Shown here piece by piece: positions 8,310 to 16,598 of a stretch of DNA of 64,000 bases (positions are counted from its first letter, which is position 1; every line of letters starts with the position of its first letter). The notes below the pieces were generated by a model. That model searched no databases, had not been told where the DNA came from, and saw only the letters and a program-made list of their open reading frames with translations. The stretch is from JABCZZ01 sp964454545. Its GTDB lineage: Bacteria > Pseudomonadota > Alphaproteobacteria > Rickettsiales > JABCZZ01. The stretch covers positions 1 to 64,000 of the forward strand of contig CAYVTI010000004.1 in assembly GCA_964454545.1 (NCBI GenBank). Direction: 5' to 3'. A program made the translations under genes and the position numbers.

Positions 8310-8990
8310 ATGAAAAAAATAGTGATTACAGAAGCTGCTTCGGGTTTTGAATTATCCACCGAAGGCCGCCCGATAAAGACACCGCTTGGCAGACAGTTAA
8401 TATTGCCCAACCGCAAACTGGCCGAAGCAGTTGCAGAAGAATGGGCCACACAGGGAAAAACGATACGTAAGGAAACGATGCCGCTCAGCCAGATTGCCTG
8501 TGTAGCGATTGACCTGGTTCGTGAAAAACGCAACCAGGTTTATGAAGATATCATGGCTTACAGTGATACCGACCTTGTATGTTACCGTGCGGGAGGGGCA
8601 CCGGAACTGCAAGCGATACAGACCAGACATTTTGATCCGCTGATAGAATGGGCAGAAAGGGTTTATCATATAAAATGCAATATCACCAATGGAGTCATGC
8701 CGGTAAGACAGCCGCCGGAAAATAAGCAAAGAATATTATACATCCTTAAGCAATATGACGAATGGCGGCTTGCCGTCCTTGTCAGCGTTATCAAGCCCCT
8801 ATCTTCCCTTATATTTTCACTGGCCTTTATTGATGGCCGAATTGACGCCGGACAGGCGTTTCATTTAAGTCACCTGGAAGAGCGATACGAGACGGAAAAA
8901 TGGGGCAAGGACGAAGAAAAGGAGAAAAGAATTAATAGGCTAGGACAGGAGATTGCTGCCGCGGATGAATTTCTTAAACTGCTTTCCTGA
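8310..8990 (+). CDS. ATP12 family chaperone for F1-ATPase assembly
   Basis: Known in mitochondria and alphaproteobacteria as a chaperone that binds the F1 alpha subunit before the hexamer forms. The sequence shows the family signatures EGRPIKTPLGRQLILP near residue 18, AEAVAEEWATQG near 38 and YSDTDLVCYRAG near 83. The acidic Lys/Glu-rich end is typical. Length 226 is normal. GGGGTTGGA lies just upstream of the ATG. No ATP synthase genes are in the window. Confidence 0.9.
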   Translation: MKKIVITEAASGFELSTEGRPIKTPLGRQLILPNRKLAEAVAEEWATQGKTIRKETMPLSQIACVAIDLVREKRNQVYEDIMAYSDTDLVCYRAGGAPELQAIQTRHFDPLIEWAERVYHIKCNITNGVMPVRQPPENKQRILYILKQYDEWRLAVLVSVIKPLSSLIFSLAFIDGRIDAGQAFHLSHLEERYETEKWGKDEEKEKRINRLGQEIAAADEFLKLLS

Positions 8991-9083
8991 TATTCTGTTC
9001 ACAACAAAGTATATAGAAAAATTATTTTTCCTCTGCTCGAATAGTTACCTCTGCATATTTAATGTTTTCCTTCTTTAATTCTT

Positions 9084-9629
9084 ATGGAGACTTATAATAA
9101 AGATTCAGCGGCTTTATCCTTGAGAAGATTCATCCATGCGATGCCCGGATCTTCCAAACCTGTCCTTTTTTCTTCGCTTCCGGATATTTCATCATTGCCA
9201 CAAGAGCAATTTGAAGAGATCGTGCATAGAATGGCAAGGTTATTTTCACAGGCCGAATGGCAGGCAACAGACGCCATCGCCGGAATTGAGCCGCAAGGAG
9301 TTCTGCTGGCCGCAGGACTTGTCATCATCAAGCAGAAAGAATTCATAAAAATACAGAGGCAACATAAGGAAATACATGGCAATGGATCGCCTTATAATCA
9401 AAATGCGCTGTACATGCCGCAGGGGGCCGGAAAATTAATCATTGTGGATAATATACTCGCTACAGAAGGGAGGTTTAGAAAGGCGGCAAAGCTGGTAATT
9501 GAAAGCGGGTATACGTTACAGGGGTTCTGCTGCCTGGTCAATCTTTGCCCCCGCAACCACTTGCAGTGGAATAATATGATGCCGCGCAGCCTGATTGAAT
9601 ATCAGGAATCAGAGCTGCAAAGCGCCTAG
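9084..9629 (+). CDS. Adenine phosphoribosyltransferase-like protein, probably diverged
   Basis: 181 residues with an APRT-like fold. IAGIEPQGVLLAAGL corresponds to the IAGIEARGF segment of Apt, and KLIIVDNILATEGR to the PRPP loop VVDDLLATGGT. The deviations matter: the second aspartate of the PRPP motif is Asn, TGGT has become TEGR, the arginine after IEA is gone, and the basic substrate loop between the two motifs is shortened. It may be a paralogue with changed substrate or a regulator rather than an active APRT. It stands alone, convergent with the glycosyltransferase. Confidence 0.7.
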   Translation: METYNKDSAALSLRRFIHAMPGSSKPVLFSSLPDISSLPQEQFEEIVHRMARLFSQAEWQATDAIAGIEPQGVLLAAGLVIIKQKEFIKIQRQHKEIHGNGSPYNQNALYMPQGAGKLIIVDNILATEGRFRKAAKLVIESGYTLQGFCCLVNLCPRNHLQWNNMMPRSLIEYQESELQSA

Positions 9630-9684
9630 AGACGTTGCGAGCAAAATTTTTATAATGGCCTAAAGCCGGTGTAAAGAGCAGTAA

Positions 9685-11463
9685 CTACTTGATTTCTGCG
9701 TAGAGCCGCAATTCACTAAGCCTTATATCAAGAAGCCTGGTTCCGTGCCAGACCATGTGCCAGCGCGGATCTATATCCACGGGCGCATCGCGCAGGGTGA
9801 AAGTAAGAAAGAGCGGACAAATATCACCATCAAGATTAATGAAAGGCAAAGGTGCTTTAAGGCCCATAAAATATTCAAGCATAGGCCCCATGTTTTCTCC
9901 CAGCTGGTAATTAGCTATGCATTGGCCCGCATAAGGAGAGTGTTTTATAAAATCCTGCATTTGCTCCACCACGGTGCGAAAACTTCGCGTCTCATTTATC
10001 CATGGTAGCAGCAGAGTATAGATCGTGCACCATGCAAGCGCCGATCCTGCAAACCAAACGCGAGCTGTATTAAGCGCCGAGTTTTCCCTGAGGCGGAAGG
10101 AAGCAAGCCAGAAAAGAGCGACAACCACGGCAAAGAAACACGCTATGGCCTGATGTCCCTGTGGTATAAAGTCGGTTGGAAGGGTATGATCGAAGCATCT
10201 GGCGAGCCACAGGACAGGCCGATGATCCTGAGGATACAATAAATTCCACCATACCAACCAGATGCCGACTGTAAACAGACTAAAAGCCACCCGAACTGCA
10301 ATATTCCAATTTGCAAGTAACCGGGGTGGTACACGCATGAGCGCTGATGTGGCAAGCAAGGCGAAGCAGGGTAATAACGGCAGCAGGTAGGGAATCCTGC
10401 AGGAAGCAGAAAGAAATAGTACCGTAATGCCGATGATGGAAATGGCGAATGGAAGAAGATACTCAGAAGTACGCCATTGTCTACGCCCACACCATGCCTC
10501 TGAACAGGCCAAAAGAAAAATAGGAAAAGCAAAAATTGGCAGTGTGAAAAGAAAATGCAAGCGGTCATTTTCGGCACCAAATCTTGCCACGGAGAATCCC
10601 AGAAAACGGCCGACATTATTATCCCAAAACCATTCCATGAAAAGGGATGGCGAATGGTGATAGAGGAGTGTCGGCCAAATCAGTAGGAAGGGAGCAGCAG
10701 ACGCAACTGCAAACGCTAAAGCCTTTATAGTCGTATGCCGATGCAATTCCGGCAATAACCACCATATTATAAGCCCAGAAATGCCCAGCACAGCAGGCAT
10801 GACCAATCCCTTCGTCATGAAAGCCATGCCAATACCGATACCAAGCCATATCCCTGCCCGCTTCCAGTATTCCGGCTGCTTGCAAAGAAGCGCCATTCCG
10901 TATATCGCAATTGCCACACCTGCAAGCAACGCATTGTCAGTAACCATAGCATTTGATATGGGCACGAGGCCGTACGTACCCAGAAGCAGCGCAACGGAAA
11001 TAATACGCATATCCTTGCGCTCCTCACGCTGTACAAAAAGAGCATCGCTTGCTTTCCACGTAAATATTGCTGCGATAGCCATATATAAAACGCTGGCAAG
11101 GCGGGCGGCATCATGCAGAGGCAAAACCCCGCTAAAGAGATGGCAAAATAATGTAGCGGTCCAATAATAGAGCGGTGGCTTCTCCATGAATGGCAAGCCA
11201 GCGTTCATAGGTATCAGCCATGTACCGGTAGTATAAAAATGATAAACAATGCCAAAACTATAGGTTTCCCCGCGCTTCCACCAAGGATCGTGACCTACTG
11301 TGCCTATAATAAGGAAAATGGCGACAAACCCAAGCCACCCCAGCTTATACAAATTTTGTTCATTAAACAAACGATTAGATATAACCCGCGTGTGAAGTTC
11401 TTTCTCTTCCATTCCCTTATGCCATTCCATAGCAAGCAATATTACCCTCGTTGGTATAAACAC
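9685..11463 (-). CDS. ArnT-like membrane glycosyltransferase (PMT/GT83 family)
   Basis: 592 residues with about a dozen membrane helices. The first periplasmic loop carries the acidic RGE of this family, followed by MEKPPLYYW. ArnT enzymes move a sugar (aminoarabinose or galacturonic acid) from undecaprenyl phosphate to lipid A on the periplasmic face. The exact sugar cannot be read from sequence. The start is uncertain: ATG 11463 has no clear ribosome site, and ATG 11430 has GAGGG 13 nt upstream. It follows the PagL-like gene by 62 nt on the same strand, which supports a lipid A modification pair. Confidence 0.85.
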   Translation of the reverse strand: MFIPTRVILLAMEWHKGMEEKELHTRVISNRLFNEQNLYKLGWLGFVAIFLIIGTVGHDPWWKRGETYSFGIVYHFYTTGTWLIPMNAGLPFMEKPPLYYWTATLFCHLFSGVLPLHDAARLASVLYMAIAAIFTWKASDALFVQREERKDMRIISVALLLGTYGLVPISNAMVTDNALLAGVAIAIYGMALLCKQPEYWKRAGIWLGIGIGMAFMTKGLVMPAVLGISGLIIWWLLPELHRHTTIKALAFAVASAAPFLLIWPTLLYHHSPSLFMEWFWDNNVGRFLGFSVARFGAENDRLHFLFTLPIFAFPIFLLACSEAWCGRRQWRTSEYLLPFAISIIGITVLFLSASCRIPYLLPLLPCFALLATSALMRVPPRLLANWNIAVRVAFSLFTVGIWLVWWNLLYPQDHRPVLWLARCFDHTLPTDFIPQGHQAIACFFAVVVALFWLASFRLRENSALNTARVWFAGSALAWCTIYTLLLPWINETRSFRTVVEQMQDFIKHSPYAGQCIANYQLGENMGPMLEYFMGLKAPLPFINLDGDICPLFLTFTLRDAPVDIDPRWHMVWHGTRLLDIRLSELRLYAEIK

Positions 11464-11525
11464 TAATAATATTCTTGTCTATCTAATCTGGAAGGTTCCA
11501 GTTCAAATCCAATAATCTGATATAT

Positions 11526-12005
11526 CTAAAGAGGAAAGGCAATAACCGCCATTAATGTGTTAACTCCAGGATTGCCAGCGTGAATACTGGCGTTAGAAGT
11601 ATGGGTAAGCTGAACGCCTACACGGTTATTGTTAATAAATTTATAATCAAGTTCTATGGACTCATGGAATTCAAATACACCGCCTAAATCGATGCTATTT
11701 CCTTTGCGCCAGCCACCTATATCCAGGCCAGGAATAATAAACCAGTGCGGAATAATTTCCCAATCATAATCAAACCCGCCATAACCATAAATACCGCCAT
11801 CGGTATTAATCGCAGCACCAATCACAGGACGGAGACCATAGAAGAAATGATTACCACGCCATTCGGCGGAAACGTTGAAAGAATTATCCTGGTTGCGATT
11901 AAAATCAAACCAGCCAGCCCCGATAGCGAAATTATTATCAGCCCAGGCCGGAGAACACACGCTGAGGCACATAATGATCAGAAAAAAATGAGAGAAGCTG
12001 CGCAT
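11526..12005 (-). CDS. PagL-like lipid A 3-O-deacylase family outer-membrane protein
   Basis: 159 residues with a signal peptide ending in AWA and an eight-strand-barrel-like mature part ending in phenylalanine-proline-leucine. The HxSN motif of PagL is present as THTSNASIH near residue 136, followed by NPG. In PagL the catalytic triad is His, Ser (+2) and Glu (+14); here position +14 is Asn (NPGVN). It is therefore either an atypical deacylase or inactive. Upstream partner of the ArnT-like gene. Confidence 0.8.
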   Translation of the reverse strand: MRSFSHFFLIIMCLSVCSPAWADNNFAIGAGWFDFNRNQDNSFNVSAEWRGNHFFYGLRPVIGAAINTDGGIYGYGGFDYDWEIIPHWFIIPGLDIGGWRKGNSIDLGGVFEFHESIELDYKFINNNRVGVQLTHTSNASIHAGNPGVNTLMAVIAFPL

Positions 12006-12220
12006 ATCTATGATTTTCCGCTTGGAACAGATACATAGATAAACAGGCTATAACCGATTAATTTTCCATTCCTTGGAACAGGCGCTCTGATAAACAAACG
12101 ATAACCTTTATCAAGCGCGGTTCATTTTCAATAAATCCATAGCGTAAATTTATTATAAGCAGCGCTAGGATAAGAACTGAACTTCCGGACACCTATTTTG
12201 CCAAGATGAGGAAAATATAA

Positions 12221-13612
12221 ATGCCTGTAGATATACCTTCTCTATTCTTCTCCCGCGAGCGTGATCGTTATGATCTTCACGCACGCCACTTAAATGAGCA
12301 GATGGTGCGCGTGCTGAAAACGCTCGGCTATGATGTTCGGTTTACCAAAGCCTCCGGGCAATATTTATATGATCACAGGGAATATAAATACCTGGATCTG
12401 CTAAGTGGCTGGGGAGTATTTGCCATCGGCCGCAATCACCCGATAGTGAAGGAAGCGCTGCATCAGGTACTGGACGCCGATCTGCCCAATCTGGTGCAGA
12501 TGGACGTTTCTACGCTCGCGGGGGTATTAGCCGAAAGACTCCTGCTCCGTGCGCCATATATGGAAAAGGTTTTTTTTGCCAATTCCGGAACGGAGGCCGT
12601 TGAAGCCGCCATTAAATTTGCACGTGCGGCAACTGAACGTTCCGTCATTGCCTACTGCGGCCATGCGTTTCACGGTCTTTCTTACGGCGCGCTTTCACTG
12701 AACGGCGACACCGTTTTCCGGCAGGGGCTGGAAGGATTCCTGAGCGATTGCAGGCAAATACCGTTTAACGATCTGCCTGCGCTGGAAGCCGCGCTTAAGG
12801 CACGTGACGTAGCCGCATTCTTTGTAGAACCTATACAGGGCAAAGGGGTGAATATACCCGATGATGATTATCTCAGGGAAGTACAGGCGCTTTGCCAAAA
12901 ATACGGAACATTGTTTGTCGCTGACGAAATCCAGACTGGCATGGGAAGAACCGGCCGTTTCTTTGCCGTAGAGCATTGGAACGCGGAACCGGACATCCTG
13001 CTTGTCGCCAAGGCGCTTTCCGGCGGTCACGTGCCTGTGGGAGCCGTGCTTACGCGCAAATGGATTTTCGATAAGCTGTTCAACCGCATGGATCGGGCCG
13101 TGGTGCACGGTTCCACCTTTGCCAAGAACGATATGGCCATGGCCGCAGGCCTTGCCACGCTTGCCGCGCTCGAAGAGGAGAATATCATACAGAATGCTGC
13201 GCAAAAAGGGACACGCCTGTTAGAAACATTGGGTGCGCTGAAGCAACGCTATGAGCTTATTAAGGATGTACGTGGCAAGGGGCTTATGATAGGAATAGAA
13301 TTTGGCGTCCCCCGCTCTGCTAAACTTAGAATGGCATGGGCGGCAGTAGAGGCTGCCAGCACCGGCTTGTTCTGCCAGATGATTACCATTCCCCTGTTCA
13401 AGGAACACAGAATACTGGCGCAGGTGGCCGGACACGGCAGCCATACCATCAAGCTTCTTCCGCCGCTCATTATAAATGAGGAGGATTGCGACTGGATTGA
13501 ACAGGCATTTGAAACAGCCATTGCCAATGTCCATCGCATGCCAGGAGCGGTCTGGTCACTCGGCAAAACACTTGTCGGCCATGCACTGCAGGCACAGAAG
13601 AAGCGCGCATGA
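12221..13612 (+). CDS. hpnO: Hopanoid aminotransferase (aminobacteriohopanetriol formation)
   Basis: PLP-dependent class III aminotransferase of 463 residues. NSGTEAVEAAIKFAR binds the PLP phosphate, DEIQTGMGRTG holds the PLP-contacting aspartate, and the Schiff-base lysine is in LVAKALSGG. Class III enzymes have many substrates, but its place as first gene of a hopanoid operon identifies HpnO, which aminates the C35 end of the hopanoid side chain. GAGGAAA lies 7 nt before the ATG. Its TGA overlaps the hpnC ATG (ATGA). Confidence 0.9.
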   Translation: MPVDIPSLFFSRERDRYDLHARHLNEQMVRVLKTLGYDVRFTKASGQYLYDHREYKYLDLLSGWGVFAIGRNHPIVKEALHQVLDADLPNLVQMDVSTLAGVLAERLLLRAPYMEKVFFANSGTEAVEAAIKFARAATERSVIAYCGHAFHGLSYGALSLNGDTVFRQGLEGFLSDCRQIPFNDLPALEAALKARDVAAFFVEPIQGKGVNIPDDDYLREVQALCQKYGTLFVADEIQTGMGRTGRFFAVEHWNAEPDILLVAKALSGGHVPVGAVLTRKWIFDKLFNRMDRAVVHGSTFAKNDMAMAAGLATLAALEEENIIQNAAQKGTRLLETLGALKQRYELIKDVRGKGLMIGIEFGVPRSAKLRMAWAAVEAASTGLFCQMITIPLFKEHRILAQVAGHGSHTIKLLPPLIINEEDCDWIEQAFETAIANVHRMPGAVWSLGKTLVGHALQAQKKRA

Positions 13613-14475
13613 GCCACCAGACCCTATATGAACCGGGGGAAAAGACCCACAGGGATGAGAATTTTCCCGTGGCATCGCGCCTCATCCCTAAAGAACACCG
13701 CCCTGCGATACTTGCTTTTTATCGTTTTGCGCGCGCTGCAGATGATGTGGCCGACCACCCTCACCTGGTGGAAAAGGATAAGATCGCCTTGCTTGACCGG
13801 TTTGAAGCTACCCTGCTTGGTGCAAGCGATGCCGTTCAAGACGCATTGCCATTGCGTGAGATTATCTTCAGTCGCGGACTTTCCTCACATCATGCGCTGG
13901 ATCTGCTGGTCGCTTTCCGTCAGGACGCATGCAATCCGCGTTACAAGAACTGGGATGAATTAATGCAATACTGTAGGTATTCCGCAGCGTCGGTAGGGCG
14001 GTTTGTACTTGATGTGCATGGCGAGAGTCCTTCTATATGGCTCATGTCGGATGCCTTGTGCGCCGTATTACAAATCATTAATCATATTCAGGACTGCAGG
14101 GCAGATTACCAGCGGCTGAAACGCATATATATTCCCCAGGACATGCTGACGCATTACAGCATCCCGGAAACTGCGCTTGATGCTACGCAAAGCTCCCCTG
14201 CGTTGCGTAGCTGCCTAATAGAACTGGTAAAAAAGACGCAGTCGCTCCTGACGCCTCCTCCGCTTTCCGCGCAAATACATAATGGAAGACTTATGCTGGA
14301 AGTATTAGCGATCGAAAGAATGGCGCAGAGCCTTCTTAAAATATTGCTGGCACATGATCCCCTGGGCGAACGCGTGCACCTGACGAGACTGCGGTTTATT
14401 TCTGTTATGGCAAACGCCACTTTCAGGCTGCCATTATTGAAATTCCTTAAGAAGGCATACGCGCCGCTTTCATAA
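13609..14475 (+). CDS. hpnC: Hydroxysqualene synthase
   Basis: Second enzyme of the three-step HpnCDE route: it turns presqualene diphosphate into hydroxysqualene. Squalene/phytoene synthase fold of 288 residues. The HpnC mark ENFPVAS is near residue 18, the first Asp-rich motif is DDVAD near 43, and the second is DCRADY near 165. Start overlaps the hpnO stop; 13 nt separate it from hpnD. Confidence 0.95.
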   Translation: MSHQTLYEPGEKTHRDENFPVASRLIPKEHRPAILAFYRFARAADDVADHPHLVEKDKIALLDRFEATLLGASDAVQDALPLREIIFSRGLSSHHALDLLVAFRQDACNPRYKNWDELMQYCRYSAASVGRFVLDVHGESPSIWLMSDALCAVLQIINHIQDCRADYQRLKRIYIPQDMLTHYSIPETALDATQSSPALRSCLIELVKKTQSLLTPPPLSAQIHNGRLMLEVLAIERMAQSLLKILLAHDPLGERVHLTRLRFISVMANATFRLPLLKFLKKAYAPLS

Positions 14476-14488
14476 ACGGAGCAGTACC

Positions 14489-15340
14489 ATGACAACGGGA
14501 TATGCAGCTTTATACGCCACGGACGAAGCGCGCGTCCCGGAAAGCACAAGGGCCAGTTCGTTTTATACGGCCATGCGCATTATGCCGCCTTCGCAGCGCA
14601 AGGCAATGTATGAGATTTATAAATACTGCCGTATTCTAGACGATATCGCCGATGAGGAAGGAGAATGCAAAGGACGGCTTGAACAGCTGGATAAATGGCG
14701 TAATAGCATTGTCCGGATCTATGAAGGAAAGCCACCGCCATCACTTCAGGGGCTTGCCAGGGCTGTATCGGATTTTTCCCTGCGCAAGCAGGATATGCTT
14801 GCGCTTGTCGATGGCATGGAGATGGATGTGCGCGGCCCTATACAAGCTCCGGATTTTGCCATGCTCAATCTCTATTGCGACCGGGTAGCCTGTGCGGTGG
14901 GACGACTCAGCGTACGCATATTCGGCATGCGGGAACGGGACGGCCTTAATCTGTCACACCATCTGGGATCTGCATTGCAACTTACCAATATTTTACGCGA
15001 CATAGATGAAGATTCAGAGCTGGGCAGGCTATACCTGCCAAGGGAACTTCTGGAAAAGGCAGGAATCACCGATAAGAATCCTGCAAAGGCATTAGCCAAC
15101 CCAACAGTCGCGGACGCATGCGACAAACTGGCTGACAAAGCGCTGACTCACTTCAATAAAGCGGACGACATCATGAAAAATTATAGCCGTAAGCACCTGC
15201 GCACGCCCAGAATCATGTCGCAAGCCTATCGCAGCATATTAATTGCGTTAACGGAACGCGGCTTCACGCCGCCACGGTACCCGGTTCACCTGAGTAAAAT
15301 CAGGCTGGGGTACATTCTGGTGCGCAACATACTCTTCTGA
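14489..15340 (+). CDS. hpnD: Presqualene diphosphate synthase
   Basis: First step of the HpnCDE route: head-to-head coupling of two farnesyl diphosphates to presqualene diphosphate. 283 residues, squalene/phytoene synthase family, with the Asp-rich motifs RILDDIADEEG near residue 50 and NILRDIDEDSELGRLYLP near 170, and YCDRVACAVGRLSVRIFG between them. GGAG stands 8 nt before the ATG. hpnE follows after 7 nt. Confidence 0.95.
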   Translation: MTTGYAALYATDEARVPESTRASSFYTAMRIMPPSQRKAMYEIYKYCRILDDIADEEGECKGRLEQLDKWRNSIVRIYEGKPPPSLQGLARAVSDFSLRKQDMLALVDGMEMDVRGPIQAPDFAMLNLYCDRVACAVGRLSVRIFGMRERDGLNLSHHLGSALQLTNILRDIDEDSELGRLYLPRELLEKAGITDKNPAKALANPTVADACDKLADKALTHFNKADDIMKNYSRKHLRTPRIMSQAYRSILIALTERGFTPPRYPVHLSKIRLGYILVRNILF

Positions 15341-15347
15341 CAGGCGC

Positions 15348-16598
15348 ATGCATCAGGGAACTACGCATATTATCGGAGCGGGACTGGCAGGGCTTTCAGC
15401 AGCCACACGGCTTGCCGCGGAAGGAAGGCATGTCATCGTTTATGAAGCAACAAGCCGGGCAGGAGGCCGCTGCCGATCCTATTATGATGCGGCATTCGGC
15501 GCCGTGATCGATAATGGCAATCACCTCCTGCTTTCAGGAAATACCACCGCACTTGCCTATCTGAAGCGGATAAATGCATGCAGCTTCTTTCAAGAAGCAA
15601 AAGAACCGGTATTCAATTTTATTGATGCAAAAAGCAGGCAACGCTGGAAACTGCGCTTAAACAATGGAAAGATTCCGTTATGGCTGCTTGACAGGAACCG
15701 GCGCATTCCCGGTACAAAGATCATAGATTATTTTTCCATTTTCCACCTTCTTAAAGCAAAACCGCAGCAAACAGTCATATCATTACTCAGAACCAACATA
15801 TTACTATATCACAATCTATGGCATCCGTTACTGCTCGCTGCACTGAATACCAATCCTGCGGAAGCTTCCGCGCAACTGGCAGGCGCTGTCTTACGCGACA
15901 CTTTGTTTAAAGGCGGAAGTGCATGCGTTCCTCTGGCAGTCGCAGGACTTTCCTCCGCCTTCATTGATCCTGCATTGTATTATCTTGCCACACGCAATAC
16001 CGATGTGAAATTTAATCATCGCCTGCGCAACATTCGTTTTGAAGATGGCAAGGCCGCACGTCTTGAGTTTACGGAAAGCAACCCGGTTCCGCTTTCCGCA
16101 TCCGATACGGTTATTTGCGCAATGCCTGATTGGGTTGTGACATCGCTTCTACCCGGCATTCAGACACCCGATAATTATCGCGCTATTCTCAATGCACATT
16201 TCCGCGTCACTCCGCCAGCGGCATTCCCTGCTATTCTGTGCGTAGTAAACGGAACCGTGGAATGGATATTTACTTTTCCCGATCGCATCTCCATCACTAT
16301 CAGCAATGCAGACCGGTTGATACAGGAGGAACGTGAGCCACTCGCACAACGCATCTGGCAGGAAATCGCAGCGATCACCAGCCTCACTGAAACATTGCCG
16401 CCCTGGCAAATCGTAAAGGAAAAGCGCGCTACGTTCGCCGCCACGCCTGAGCAGAACGCAAAACGGCCAATGCCATATACCCCGTGGCCCAATGTATATC
16501 TCGCGGGAGATTATGTTCAGACTGGCCTTCCGGCCACGATGGAAGGCGCCATCCGTTCAGGCGTCCATGCGGCGGAGCTTGCCATGAGGAGAGCATGA
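15348..16598 (+). CDS. hpnE: Hydroxysqualene dehydroxylase, FAD-dependent
   Basis: Last step to squalene: reductive removal of the hydroxyl of hydroxysqualene. 416 residues of the amine oxidase/phytoene desaturase family, with the N-terminal dinucleotide motif GAGLAGLSAATRLA and GGRCRSYYD, and the C-terminal FAD segment YLAGDYVQTGLPATMEGA. Its stop overlaps the shc start (ATGA). Confidence 0.94.
   Translation: MHQGTTHIIGAGLAGLSAATRLAAEGRHVIVYEATSRAGGRCRSYYDAAFGAVIDNGNHLLLSGNTTALAYLKRINACSFFQEAKEPVFNFIDAKSRQRWKLRLNNGKIPLWLLDRNRRIPGTKIIDYFSIFHLLKAKPQQTVISLLRTNILLYHNLWHPLLLAALNTNPAEASAQLAGAVLRDTLFKGGSACVPLAVAGLSSAFIDPALYYLATRNTDVKFNHRLRNIRFEDGKAARLEFTESNPVPLSASDTVICAMPDWVVTSLLPGIQTPDNYRAILNAHFRVTPPAAFPAILCVVNGTVEWIFTFPDRISITISNADRLIQEEREPLAQRIWQEIAAITSLTETLPPWQIVKEKRATFAATPEQNAKRPMPYTPWPNVYLAGDYVQTGLPATMEGAIRSGVHAAELAMRRA

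Noticed and set aside
12006..12220. Riboswitch or small gene upstream of hpnO
   Set aside because: AT-rich without a recognisable fold or frame; it probably holds divergent promoters for the PagL-like gene and hpnO, but no clear -35/-10 pair stands out.
16484..16594. N-terminal extension of squalene-hopene cyclase inside hpnE
   Set aside because: The stretch is hpnE read in another frame; ATG 16595 overlaps the hpnE stop in the manner of the rest of the operon.
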